Of a DNA stretch of 64,000 bases, positions 12,519 to 22,300 are shown one piece after another. Source of the stretch: Climacteris rufus. Lineage: Eukaryota > Chordata > Aves > Passeriformes > Climacteridae. A program made the position numbers and the translations under genes. The stretch's first letter is position 1. Each line of letters opens with the position of its first letter. The notes beneath the pieces were generated by a model, which ran no database searches, had not been told where the DNA came from, and saw only the letters and a program-made list of their open reading frames with translations. The stretch spans positions 251,311 to 315,310 of the forward strand of contig VZRZ01004916.1 of assembly GCA_013398175.1 (NCBI GenBank), written 5' to 3'.

Positions 12519-15358
12519 GTAAAAACTTGTTTCTTCTATTAGATCCCAATTTACACTGCATTGAGAATAATACCAGCCAACTCTTTGGTGCATTTCTTTA
12601 AATGTATTTGTGTCAACATCTGAGTCTGCTGTAGCTTTCCAGCTGTGCCAGTGCTGGGCTACTCCTGGGTGGGTTGGTTTGGTTATGATCACTCTGATTT
12701 TAGTGTGCAGTGACTGCAGCCAGGCTCCTCCCCATTGTCTCCATCCCCCCTCAATGTGTGCCCTGCCAGCAACTGGGAAATAAGGGGAACATGGCTGAGG
12801 CTGCCTCACTAAAGTAATGAACATATATCAAATAAACTACAGCCAAATGACAAAAAGAGTCCCTGCAAAGGCAGTGATGATGAAGTTACAGGAGCCTGTG
12901 ACAGCCTCTGACTGAAGGAAGCCAGTGGCTTTACCCACACACAGCAAATGGATCCTTTCTCTGGAAATTCCAAACAGTGGGGGTAGGAATTGTTGTCATT
13001 CATGGGAAATGCCCCATGTCACCCTCACCCCATGCTGCAGGTAGAAGGTGTCTTTAAAAGTGTGGTTATTAACCTGCACAAGGAGAGCAGGGTACAAACT
13101 CCACCCAGCCTCAGGATTATTCACTGTCCCTGTCCAGGCTGTTCAGCACTTCAACACATACCACTTCTTTGGGGGTTATTTTTAATGAATTCATGGGTGT
13201 GCAGTGATTCTCCATTTCTAACCCACATTCTTGCCTCTGGCTTTTTTAAATTTTTGCCTCAGTTTCCCCATCTGTGCACCCCAGCCCATGCTGAGGGCTC
13301 TTGCCCCTCTCTCAGCCATCTCTGCTGGTTGGCAGCCTGGTCTCTGCAGTGTGCAATGTTTGTACCATTGGAGATGTTGCAGCAGCACCAGGGTCCCTGT
13401 CTGCAGAGCAGGTTTTGTTGAAGTACAACCCCAAATCTCAGGAGAGGCACCTTCAGCAGCCTCTGCATGGAGCTGCCCCCACAGCCCCCGGCCACCACTG
13501 TTGCTTCTGCAGCTAAAATGGCCAGGATGAAAATTAAAATATGTACAAGCAACATATTTCTCTGTTTCCCAAAGACATCAGTTTTCATGGAGCTCAGCCC
13601 TGACTGAGCTTTGTTTCAGTCCCCTGCAGTTTGTTCTCTCAGCAGTGAGCTGGAAGGTGTCAGCTACAGGATCCATTACTGTTTGCACAGAAAGCAGCAA
13701 TGAAATCATCTGGCTTGATGTTCTTGAATATCTCCATTGCTGGTGCTAAATTATGGCCAAGAATACTGCTAAAGCTGCTATCTATCCTCTAATTTCCAGC
13801 CTTCTGTGCTGTAATTTCTTACCACTTGTCAGGGCATTATTCTAAAGGTAATTGGAATGGCACTGAGTGTGACAGCACGTAGATGTTACCTTCAGCTCTG
13901 TTTTGGCAGTCAGTAACCCAGAATGAAAAAATTCCATTTGAATTTATCTTTAAAATTTAATCCTGTGAGATTCTGGTGAAAAAATCATGGTGAAAATAAA
14001 TTACTCTTGGAGAGTGAATTTGTTTTTCCTGCTATAACTCTTAGAGGCCACCATTGTTGCACCCAGCAGGTAACATTTGCTTAGAGTTTATCTGCTTTTA
14101 TTAATACTTTTATGGAATATGTAGGGAAGGTTTTCTGAATTCATGAGGGTGCCAAGACCTTTTGCAGTTGCATTTATGGGCTAGAGAAACATCCTTGTCA
14201 GGCACTGGAGCCAGGACACCTCACACTTCACCTCTGAGGTATTAAATCCATCCCAGTCTGGGTAACTTTAGTCCAGGCACTGCAGTGCTAAATTTGACAG
14301 GATAAGCTGGAGTATTTTTGCTCTGGATTGCACTGGAGAACCAAGGCAGTGTCTGAGCACAATCCAATGTCCAAGACTAAGTTTTCCCAAGAAAACAAGT
14401 GGTTGTTGGAATGGCTTGGTCTCTTTTTGACTGGGGAGAGGCAGCAGTGGCCACTGATGGCAGAGCAGGTGCCTTGGCTCTCCAGGCTGCTTGGAGACTG
14501 GGCAGTGCTGGTATAGAACGTGCTCCTGTCAGGGAAGAGCTTGGAATGGTTTCCTTAGGCTGTGTTAAAACATCAAACACCACAGGCCGTGTGCTCTGTC
14601 TGTGAACGTGCCTGGGGCAGGGCCAGCAGGGCTCACAGGGGGTTTTGTGCAGTGGCTGAACAGAACCCAGCTGGTCCATCTGGCCCATCCCACAGCCCTG
14701 GAATGGCAGGAACAGGGGCTGGGAGCTGTGCTCAGGAGCTGTGTGAGCACATTTCAGATCGATGCTGCACTTTGCAATCTGCAACCAGACAAGGCAAAGC
14801 TTCCTGGCACTTCATCTTGTCTAGGGTCTGGTTTAGGACAAGGATAATTCTGATAAATGCTTGTTAGTATTTCCCTGAGTTTACAGAGGTAAATAAAAGT
14901 GAGTTCAGAATGACGTGGTACTGAGCTTTGTGTGCTTTGTCTTTGAGGGAGACTCCCCTGAGAAGCTGCTGGGCTTTTAGATCATGTAAAAGGTGCAAGG
15001 GATGCTGTGTAAGAGCAGACCAGTGTCATTCCCACAACTTTTATCAGTATTTCTGCAAATGTTCCTTTTCCTGGGGCCACAGAGCCCTTTTGGACTCCTC
15101 ATGCTCTGGCTAGCCGTGCCCCTGTGCCTAATCCCAGGTGTCTGAGCTTCACACTGTGAGCTTCTCTGTCTCTGAAGGTCAAAATCCTCGAGGTGACATC
15201 ACAGCCAATGTGCTTCCAAACAGGCTGAGGCCATGGATTTACTGGGAGGTTTCAAGATGAAAACAGAAGGAGAAGTGAATCAGCTCTTACGAAACAATGA
15301 CCTCCTCCATCTCCCCAAACAACTTCAGCAGTGCAGTAAAAATAACACAAAGGAGCCA
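12519..15358. other. Unique non-coding DNA, no gene seen
   Basis: Open frames of 100-143 residues (12990-13421 plus, 14377-14784 minus and others) overlap one another on opposite strands and show no domain. No repeat or RNA was recognised in this stretch. Confidence 0.55.
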
Positions 15359-15468
15359 AGCTGTTCCCAGAGTGCAGAAGGGATCAGGTTTGCAGCTGGG
15401 GGGTCTGAGGGAGCAGGAGGATGGATGCCCTCCTCCAGCCAGCCCCAGCCAGCCCATTACACAACCTC
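15359..15468 (+). repeat. Diverged local duplicate, copy A (partner at 17506)
   Basis: This 110 bp segment aligns with 17506-17615 at roughly three-quarters identity by eye, with two compensating single-base indels. Shared blocks include AGCTGTTCCCAG, GGATCAG and AGCCCCAGCCAGC. Translated in the plus frame both copies read SCSQ...PSSS.PQPAH.TT, but most changes are replacements, so coding selection is not indicated. It may be an old repeat family or a local duplication. Confidence 0.55.
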
Positions 15469-16810
15469 ACCCCAACTCCAGCTGCTCTGCAAGCATGCAG
15501 CCTTGATGGTCTTGGCTTTTATTCTAATCATTGCAACAGTGATAGAAACTGTTCTTACCAACATGTATTTCAATAGCATTTTGCACTTACTCAGCATCTT
15601 TGCATTGGAAATCTCAGAAGTGCTTAACAGAAGGGAGTGAAAATCATCTCCAGCTTTTCCTCAGGGGAAGCTGAAGCAGGCTTGTAAGGACCTCTGCTGT
15701 GTATTGATAGTTCTCTGATTTTGAAGAGGCAGCACACTCAGATTTTTTTAGGGTTTTTTTTCCTGTTCTTTTTTTCCCTCTGTACTGGAAAGCCATTCCA
15801 GAGGCAGTGCAGGAGGGTGCAGGAGGCCCCTCAGTCAGCTGTCTAAGATTTTGGGTTGGGTGTGTTTTGACCTTGAACCCTGGAAGAGAGAACTCTCTGT
15901 TGTTCAGTGATGGATTACCTGGCAGAGATGTAGAAGGGGACCTGTCAGAGATCACATCTCTGCAGAAGTTTCTCTCTGGACACTCTGGCATCTGACAGAG
16001 ACCTCACACAGGGAGCCAGCAAAGAGATCCTGGCTGCACTGGAGAGCCTGGGCTGGGAGTACCTGAGAAGGATGGGGAGAGGAGACAGGAGCCCAGCACT
16101 CGGGGTGCTCCTGTATCCCTTTGTCTTTCCCTGTTTCCCATCCCAGTTGAATTATTCTCCTCCTGTTTTTGTGTGGCCACATTGCATGTGGGAGGGCACT
16201 GGCTGCTCGTGGCCATGGCCCTGCAGGGAGCTCACCTGGCTGCTCTGGGCTTTGTCCCAGAACACCTGAGCCCCCAGGCCCTTTGAACACCTTCTTTCTG
16301 CCTCCTGAAAGCATCATGCACAAAAACTAGGGGAGGAGAGGCAACAGCCAACAGTGGGGTTTGGTACAGAGTGTGTGAGACTGCTGCAGCCCCTGGTTAC
16401 CAGGGACCTGGTGATGGTTTTGTCACAAGGGAACCTCGTCTCTCAGTCCTGAGTCACATTTCTGCCATGCTGCCCAGCCCTTGGAAGAGCTTCCAGTCCT
16501 CCTCACTTACTTTGAATGTGACAATTAGTAAAGTAATGTCAGCCCAGGAAAGGAATGGGGCTGAATGAAATACAGTGATTTTGTGATCAGAGGAGCTGGT
16601 GAGTGAGAACTGAAGCAGTAGACAGAGATTCACCCTCAGATTTGAGAAAAGGGCTGTAAAACCCTTGGGCTGCCAGTTCAGCCCAGCTGAACTCGTGGTA
16701 TCTCCATCCCAGACAGGGACAGGGGCACTTCCCTGCCTCTGGCTGAGTGCAGCCAGTAGGGTTATGCAGTCAGATACCATCATAACTCGTGCTCCACAGA
16801 TGTCTGACAG
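15469..16810. other. Unique non-coding DNA, no gene seen
   Basis: An open frame at 15233-15640 plus ends in a hydrophobic stretch (about residues 86-110) but has no promoter, splice context or family resemblance. Frames at 15952-16323 and 16454-16783 minus are equally unsupported. Confidence 0.5.
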
Positions 16811-17008
16811 GTAGGAGAAGCTGCAGGCAGTATTTCAGGTATTATTTCTGTGTATTATACTCCTTATATCAAGCTCCTAAATGCCACCACACTTCCAAAA
16901 TGCCAAAAAAAAAAAATNGTAGGAGAAGCTGCAGGCAGTATTTCAGGTATTATTTCTGTGTATTATACTCCTTATATCAAGCTCCTAAATGCCACCACAC
17001 TTCCAAAA
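16811..17008 (+). repeat. Exact 90 bp direct duplication flanking a single N
   Basis: Bases 16811-16900 are identical over all 90 positions to 16919-17008. Between them are TGCC, a run of twelve A, a T, and one N at 16918. The second copy starts immediately after the N. A perfect repeat that abuts a one-base gap is the usual sign of two contig ends joined without merging their overlap. A true recent tandem duplication cannot be excluded from one assembly. Confidence 0.9.
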
Positions 17009-17505
17009 AATTTTTGTTCAAAAAGGTTCCTCTTTGAGGGATATCAAGCCCTCTGGGAAAATGGTGGAGAAGGTCTGGTGGTTGGTTGGACAGATTCTGG
17101 TTTACTTTTTTCTTTATGTGTCTGTGATTTGCTGCTGTTTGAACCGTGATAACTTGTGAGCATCCTTGGCAGAGTCTGTGCTGAGACTGTGCTAAAGAGC
17201 ACATGGACTTAGGTGAAAGCTTAGCTCAAGTTTCCCCAGAAACAGTGTAACCAGAGTTGCTGTTTTATTTAGTCCATCATTTTAAACCCTAAACTGCTTT
17301 GGGCTGTCCTACACCCAGAAACATCGGTGATCTGAGCTGTGCTCTGGGGTTTGGGTCAAGCTGCACTGAAGTGCCCCAGTAACAGCAAACAGAATGTGCA
17401 TTTCAGAGGCAAAGGAGATGCTTCCGCAGGGAAGAAAAGGTGGGGGAAAGTTTCATCTGGAGGCAGGAGAAGCCTGACCCATACATTTTTGACTCAGAGG
17501 TGCTG

Positions 17506-17615
17506 AGCTGTTCCCAGGGTGTAAAACGGATCAGCTTTGGAGTTTTTGGGGTCTCACAGGCAGGAGAGTGGGTGCCTTCCTCCAGTGAGCCCCAGCCAGC
17601 TCACCGCACAACCCT
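17506..17615 (+). repeat. Diverged local duplicate, copy B (partner at 15359)
   Basis: Homologue of 15359-15468 in the same orientation, about 2.1 kb away. It lies just downstream of the candidate minus-strand exon at 17792-18987, so it would fall in that transcript's first intron, in antisense orientation. No function can be assigned. Confidence 0.55.
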
Positions 17616-17791
17616 TCAATGCCGTGCAGAGTCTGGCAGGGGCCACGGGCGGGTTCATGGGGAGCTCGGAGGGGCTGATATAAATTCTGTCTGGTTCCGT
17701 GGCGTTTAAGAGGATAATCCAAAGGAAAAATAATCACGACTAAAATTAGAACTAGAAGACAAAACACTTTCTGCTTGGGCACGAAACTTAC

Positions 17792-18987
17792 GCCGCGGCA
17801 TTTTGCTGCTTCTGCAGCGGCGGTATTGTTCCCAATTCTGAGTCGCGAGTTGCTAATAATGATGATAGTGCTCCATTTTGGGCTGAGCAGCGCGGGGGGC
17901 GAGCATTACCTGGAACGGGCACCGGCAGCACCGGCAGCACCGGCAGCAGCAGCGGCAGCATCATCCCCATCCCCGCCGGGGCGCTGCGGGGCTGCGGCCG
18001 CTGACCTTGCGCTGCGGCTGTGCCCGCACAGCTGCGCGGGGCTGGGGCTGGGGCTGGGCTCTGGTGCTGGGGTGGTGCTGGGGCTGGGGCTCTGGTGCTG
18101 AGACTGGTTCTGGGGCTGGTACTGGGGCTGGGACTGGGGCTGGGCTCTGGTGCTGGGGTGGTGCTGGGGCTGGGGCTCTGGTGCTGAGACTGGTTCTGGG
18201 GCTGGTACTGGGGCTGGGACTGGGGCTGGGCTCTGGTGCTGGGGTGGTGCTGGGGCTGGGGCTCTGGTGCTGAGACTGGTTCTGGGGCTGGTACTGGGGC
18301 TGGGACTGGGGCTGGGCTCTGGTGCTGGGGTGGTGCTGGGGCTGGGGCTCTGGTGCTGAGACTGGTTCTGGGGCTGGTACTGGGGCTGGGACTGGGGCTG
18401 GGCTCTGGTGCTGGGGTGGTGCTGGGGCTGGGGCTCTGGTGCTGAGACTGGTTCTGGGGCTGGTACTGGGGCTGGGACTGGGGCTGGGCTCTGGTGCTGG
18501 GGTGGTGCTGGGGCTGGGGCTCTGGTGCTGAGACTGGTTCTGGGGCTGGTACTGGGGCTGGGACTGGGGCTGGGCTCTGGTGCTGGGGTGGTGCTGGGGC
18601 TGGGGCTCTGGTGCTGAGACTGGTTCTGGGGCTGGTACTGGGGCTGGGACTGGGGCTGGGCTCTGGTTCTGGGGCTGGTTCTGGTGCTGGGACTGGGGCT
18701 GGGCTCTGGTGCTGGGGTGATGCTGGGGTGGTGCAGGTGCAGGTGCAGCGCACAAGTCGCTGCAGCGGGAGATGGTTTAAGCTGCCGGGCTGGCGGCGCG
18801 GGGAAGCAGCGGTGAATTCTGCTCGTGCGTGAGTGGGGCTGGGGGAGGCAAAGCCGGGCGCTCCGGGTGCAGCAGATGACATTTTCGAATTGTACAGCTT
18901 TCTGTTCTGCCTGAAGTAGTCATGTACAGAGGTTTTGCTTCGCCGATGACGATAGAAAGCCAGGCTTTTCGAGGCAGAGCTACCCAT
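17792..18987 (-). CDS. Candidate first coding exon of an unrecognised minus-strand gene
   Basis: On the minus strand an ATG at 18987 opens a frame of 398 codons. The start reads MGSSASKSLAFYRHRRSK: Gly2, Ser6 and Lys7 fit the N-myristoylation consensus, and a basic cluster follows at about residues 14-18. Residues 1-75 are non-repetitive. About residues 90-310 are a Pro/Ser/Gln/Glu-rich region made by an 86 bp minisatellite, and the last 75 or so are again non-repetitive. The stop TAA at 17790-17788 lies inside a GTAAGT splice donor, so the frame is open right up to a strong 5' splice site after 17792. That arrangement suggests a spliced coding exon; a second donor-like site (CCAG then GTAATG) lies after 17910. 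A TATA-like box sits about 40 bp upstream of the ATG. Against it: the start context is weak (T at -3), no family was recognised, and GC-rich repeats stay open by chance. A membrane-associated protein is inference only. Confidence 0.35.
17921..17962. repeat. Short GGCAGCACC / GCAGC repeat
   Basis: Four 9 bp units of the type GGCACC GGC / GGCAGCACC are followed by GCAGCAGCGGCAG. On the minus strand in the candidate exon frame they read LPVLPVLPV. It is a small GC-rich simple repeat within the same GC-rich locus. Confidence 0.7.
18061..18662. repeat. Minisatellite, seven 86 bp units
   Basis: Seven near-identical 86 bp units start at 18061, 18147, 18233, 18319, 18405, 18491 and 18577. Each opens CTGGTGCTGGGGTGGTGCTG and contains a CTGAGACTGGTTC landmark. 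Degenerate GGGGCTGG-type units flank it on both sides (18041-18060, 18663-18720). Because 86 is not a multiple of three, the frame shifts at every unit and three units encode one 86-residue period on the minus strand. All frames happen to lack stops, so several overlapping open frames on both strands arise from it. Confidence 0.97.
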
Positions 18988-19025
18988 TTAACTTGCCGGA
19001 ATTAGCGGAATGTCGTGTTTCATCC

Positions 19026-19034
19026 TTATAAATG
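19026..19034 (-). promoter_or_regulatory. TATA-like box for the minus-strand exon
   Basis: The minus strand reads GCATTTATAAGG here, about 40 bp upstream of the ATG at 18987. A start about 30 bp downstream would leave a 5' leader of only about 10 bases, which is short. The position is suggestive but unproven. Confidence 0.35.
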
Positions 19035-19140
19035 CGTATCAAGTTCTCAGCAGAAAAATAAGGGTGTTAATCATCGCAGCTGATGTGCTGTGTTATGTAG
19101 ATTGCTCGCATTGATTCCAGGCTGGAGGGTCGGGTTTCCT

Positions 19141-19148
19141 ATTTGCAT
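19141..19148 (+). promoter_or_regulatory. Octamer motif ATTTGCAT
   Basis: A perfect ATTTGCAT, the binding site of POU/Oct factors and a common element of histone and immunoglobulin promoters, lies about 110 bp upstream of the minus-strand TATA-like box. An 8-mer occurs by chance about once per 33 kb per strand, so position is the only support. Confidence 0.25.
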
Positions 19149-19487
19149 TTACTCAATCAAGCCCGTGCCCACCCTGTATCCCTTCGGGTGAATTTCTGTT
19201 GATTTTGTTGCTGGATGTATTTATCCTTCTTTGTGTATCTGCTTTTAAATAAACCATCAGAACAATAAACCATCCTACGGCAGAGGGAGCAGAATGTTTC
19301 GGGAACATCACTGCAATCTATGCAGTTGGTGAAGGAGGGCTTTGTGCAAACCGGGAGTGTGTTTCAGGTTTATAAAAAATCAATCTCCTGCCTGTGCTGT
19401 CCATAGGAAGGTGTGGATTCATGGGACATACATGTGAATATATTCTCAGCAGAGTTCCCCGAGCACAGCCCTGGCACTGGCCTGTGT

Positions 19488-19513
19488 CCATTGGTGTTCT
19501 GTGCTTATATAAG
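19488..19513 (+). promoter_or_regulatory. CCAAT plus TATA core promoter candidate
   Basis: CCATTGG (an inverted CCAAT box) at 19488-19494 is followed 11 bp later by TATATAAG at 19506-19513 and then GGGCTGGG. The orientation predicts transcription to the right from about 19540, away from the minus-strand exon. CCAAT boxes normally sit further upstream of TATA than this, and no downstream exon was recognised. Confidence 0.3.
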
Positions 19514-21081
19514 GGCTGGGAGTTGGGGGGCTTCGTTTATTTTTTATAGCTCCTACTATATGTAATACATTTCTTGGGCTTAATACATTTTTACAACAAT
19601 TTTGTTAATTCCCCTCAAGGTCACTGGATTTAAGATATTAGATTAGTAATAGTAGATTAAAATATTTTTATTTTAATGCAGAATTAACCTTTGCTGGGTT
19701 TCCCAAGTGCCAGTTACTTGCAACCGCTTTGGGTTTGGTTTGACCGGGTTCCCTGACAGCGGCGGAATGGTCGGAACAAGGGAAGCAGAAATCTGAGCTC
19801 AGCACCGGGGCAGGAAGTTGCAAGATTCCCATGTAAAAACCCAAGGTCTCAGATGAGCTGCTTGTCTGAAAGTCATGGAATCAGAGCTGATGCTTTTGGG
19901 TTTTGCACAGCAGTTTGATTTGGAGGTTCTGGTCCTATGGAGCTTTTCATTTCCACATGCAGCTGGAAGTAAAGGGATGAAAAATACCCTGAAGTCATAA
20001 TCGGAGGTAAAGTTAAAATTCACAGCCAGAGTGCTGTTTTATGGGAATCTTTAGGAAGAGAATGAGAAATGCCTCGACCTGTGATATGCTCACTGATGTA
20101 AATGGCAGCAGGGTTTCTGTGCTGTAGAACAGGGCTGGTTTGAACCCGGTGGATTTGGACCCAGCTTTTGTACACGGTGAAGGTTCACGGGCAGCAGGTT
20201 TGGGGGTGGAATGGGAGTGGCATTGAAATCTGGGGTGTCTTTATGCAGACAGGGTGCCAGGTGCATTGAAGGGTGTTTGGGATGAGGCACCTGGGGAAGG
20301 TCACAGAGACACTCGGCATCCTGCAGGTCCAAACTCTCCCTGTTTCCCATGTTTTGCCATGTTCCTCCTGCAGCCCCAGGCGGGTGGGCACTGCTGTGCT
20401 CCTTTGGGAAGTGCCTGCCAGTGTCTGTGCTGGGCTCCTGGGGGATGGCTCACCCACCTCACCCCTGTGCAGCACCCCTGGCTCCAGCCACCAAGGGAGA
20501 AACTCTGCTTTGTGCTTGCTTAAGTGCTTGAAGGGGAGAATAACACTACTAAATATCACTAAAGGTGACTGTTTCCTTCACTAAATTATCATTTGGTTTT
20601 AAACACAGTACCATTTGAAAGCAATAATCTAGGGGGCTTTTTTCTCTTTTTTTATTTTTTTTTTGAATAAATTAAAACAGACAGCTTTCTCAATTAAATG
20701 GGACTAAAAGATACTGGTCTGCAGCTTCAGAAGAAACATAGTTCTTGAATTTATAAGTGCATACAATTAGAATTGCAGTACTGGTGCTGGTAGTTATGTG
20801 CATGGTCAGATGTTGGAAGATCCAGAGCCGTTCCGTGCGTGTTTTTGGCTTTGGCTTTTACCTGGACAGTAGAGACTGTGCACGTTGGGTGTGCAAGTTT
20901 GGCATTCCATACACAAATTGAGGGGGTGACTTGGGGCCCTTCAAGTTCTTCTGGATGAAATGGTTGATTTCTGGAGCGCAAAGACAAAAGGCAGGTTCAT
21001 TGGCAGGCAGGCCATGCCCGTGTGGCAAAGGAACTCCAGCAAAAGTGACCAGTGCCAGTGCTGAGACCCTCCCTGCAAAGC

Positions 21082-22137
21082 ACAGACCCTGCACAGCACA
21101 GCCCCTGCACAGCACAGCCCCTGCACAGCACAGCCCCTGCACAGCACAGCCCCTGCACAGCACAGCCCCTGCACAGCACAGCCCCTGCACAGCACAGCCC
21201 CTGCACAGCACAGCCCCTGCACAGCACAGCCCCTGCACAGCACAGCCCCTGCACAGCACAGCCCCTGCACAGCACAGCCCCTGCACAGCACAGCCCCTGC
21301 ACAGCACAGCCCCTGCACAGCACAGCCCCTGCACAGCACAGCCCCTGCACAGCACAGCCCCTGCACAGCACAGCCCCTGCACAGCACAGCCCCTGCACAG
21401 CACAGCCCCTGCACAGCACAGCCCCTGCACAGCACAGCCCCTGCACAGCACAGCCCCTGCACAGCACAGCCCCTGCACAGCACAGCCCCTGCACAGCACA
21501 GCCCCTGCACAGCACAGCCCCTGCACAGCACAGCCCCTGCACAGCACAGCCCCTGCACAGCACAGCCCCTGCACAGCACAGCCCCTGCACAGCACAGCCC
21601 CTGCACAGCACAGCCCCTGCACAGCACAGCCCCTGCACAGCACAGCCCCTGCACAGCACAGCCCCTGCACAGCACAGCCCCTGCACAGCACAGCCCCTGC
21701 ACAGCACAGCCCCTGCACAGCACAGCCCCTGCACAGCACAGCCCCTGCACAGCACAGCCCCTGCACAGCACAGCCCCTGCACAGCACAGCCCCTGCACAG
21801 CACAGCCCCTGCACAGCACAGCCCCTGCACAGCACAGCCCCTGCACAGCACAGCCCCTGCACAGCACAGCCCCTGCACAGCACAGCCCCTGCACAGCACA
21901 GCCCCTGCACAGCACAGCCCCTGCACAGCACAGCCCCTGCACAGCACAGCCCCTGCACAGCACAGCCCCTGCACAGCACAGCCCCTGCACAGCACAGCCC
22001 CTGCACAGCACAGCCCCTGCACAGCACAGCCCCTGCACAGCACAGCCCCTGCACAGCACAGCCCCTGCACAGCACAGCCCCTGCACAGCACAGCCCCTGC
22101 ACAGCACAGACCCTGCACAGCACAGAGCTCTGCACAG
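21082..22137. repeat. Homogeneous 16 bp minisatellite, about 64 perfect copies
   Basis: The unit CTGCACAGCACAGCCC repeats without substitution or indel from about 21089 to 22110; the phase returns exactly every 240 bp. Both ends carry a variant unit with GACCC in place of GCCCC, and the right end then degrades through AGAGCTCTGCACAGCC. Sixteen is one more than a multiple of three and the unit has no stop in any phase, so all six frames stay open across more than 1 kb. This produces spurious open frames of 400-600 residues: TAQPLHSTAPAQHSPC on plus, GLCCAGAVLCRGCAVQ on minus. Perfect homogeneity implies recent expansion, active homogenisation, or assembler extrapolation. Confidence 0.98.
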
Positions 22138-22225
22138 CCCCTGTGCCAGGCTGAGGCAGGGCTGGGAAGGGCAAGCAGGGCAGTGGCAGCAGCTGGGGCC
22201 CTCCTGCACTGCTCTGCCAGACCCA

Positions 22226-22300
22226 GGTGCAGTCTGTGCTGGGTGCAGTCTGTGCTGGGTGCAGTTTGTGCTGGCTGCAGTCTGTGCTGGCTGCAGTGGT
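22226..22300. repeat. Small 16 bp array, inverted relative of the main one
   Basis: About five units of TGCAGTCTGTGCTGGG, with GGG to GGC and TCT to TTT variants, lie less than 100 bp from the end of the larger array. The reverse complement of the larger unit, rotated, is TGCAGGGGCTGTGCTG. Both share CTGTGCTG and TGCAG and have the same period. Common origin by inversion is plausible. Confidence 0.8.

Larger units (their letters stand above)
19035..21081. other. Intergenic stretch around two outward-facing promoter-like motifs
   Basis: GC content falls sharply after 19035. An octamer ATTTGCAT lies at 19141-19148 and a CCAAT/TATA pair at 19488-19513. AT-rich text follows at 19560-19680, and a long T-rich run is at 20638-20664. 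No exon could be recognised on either strand. Confidence 0.5.

Noticed and set aside
15233..15640. Plus-strand 135-residue frame with a C-terminal hydrophobic stretch
   Set aside because: No promoter, no splice context and no recognised family; part of it is the duplicated segment A.
17531..17782. Minus-strand frame with a clear hydrophobic segment near its start, resembling a type II membrane protein
   Set aside because: It lacks an ATG (starts at GTG), begins just past the GTAAGT donor and so would be intronic, and overlaps the duplicated segment B.
21082..22137. CRISPR-like array
   Set aside because: Units are contiguous with no spacers, and the host is a vertebrate; this is a minisatellite.
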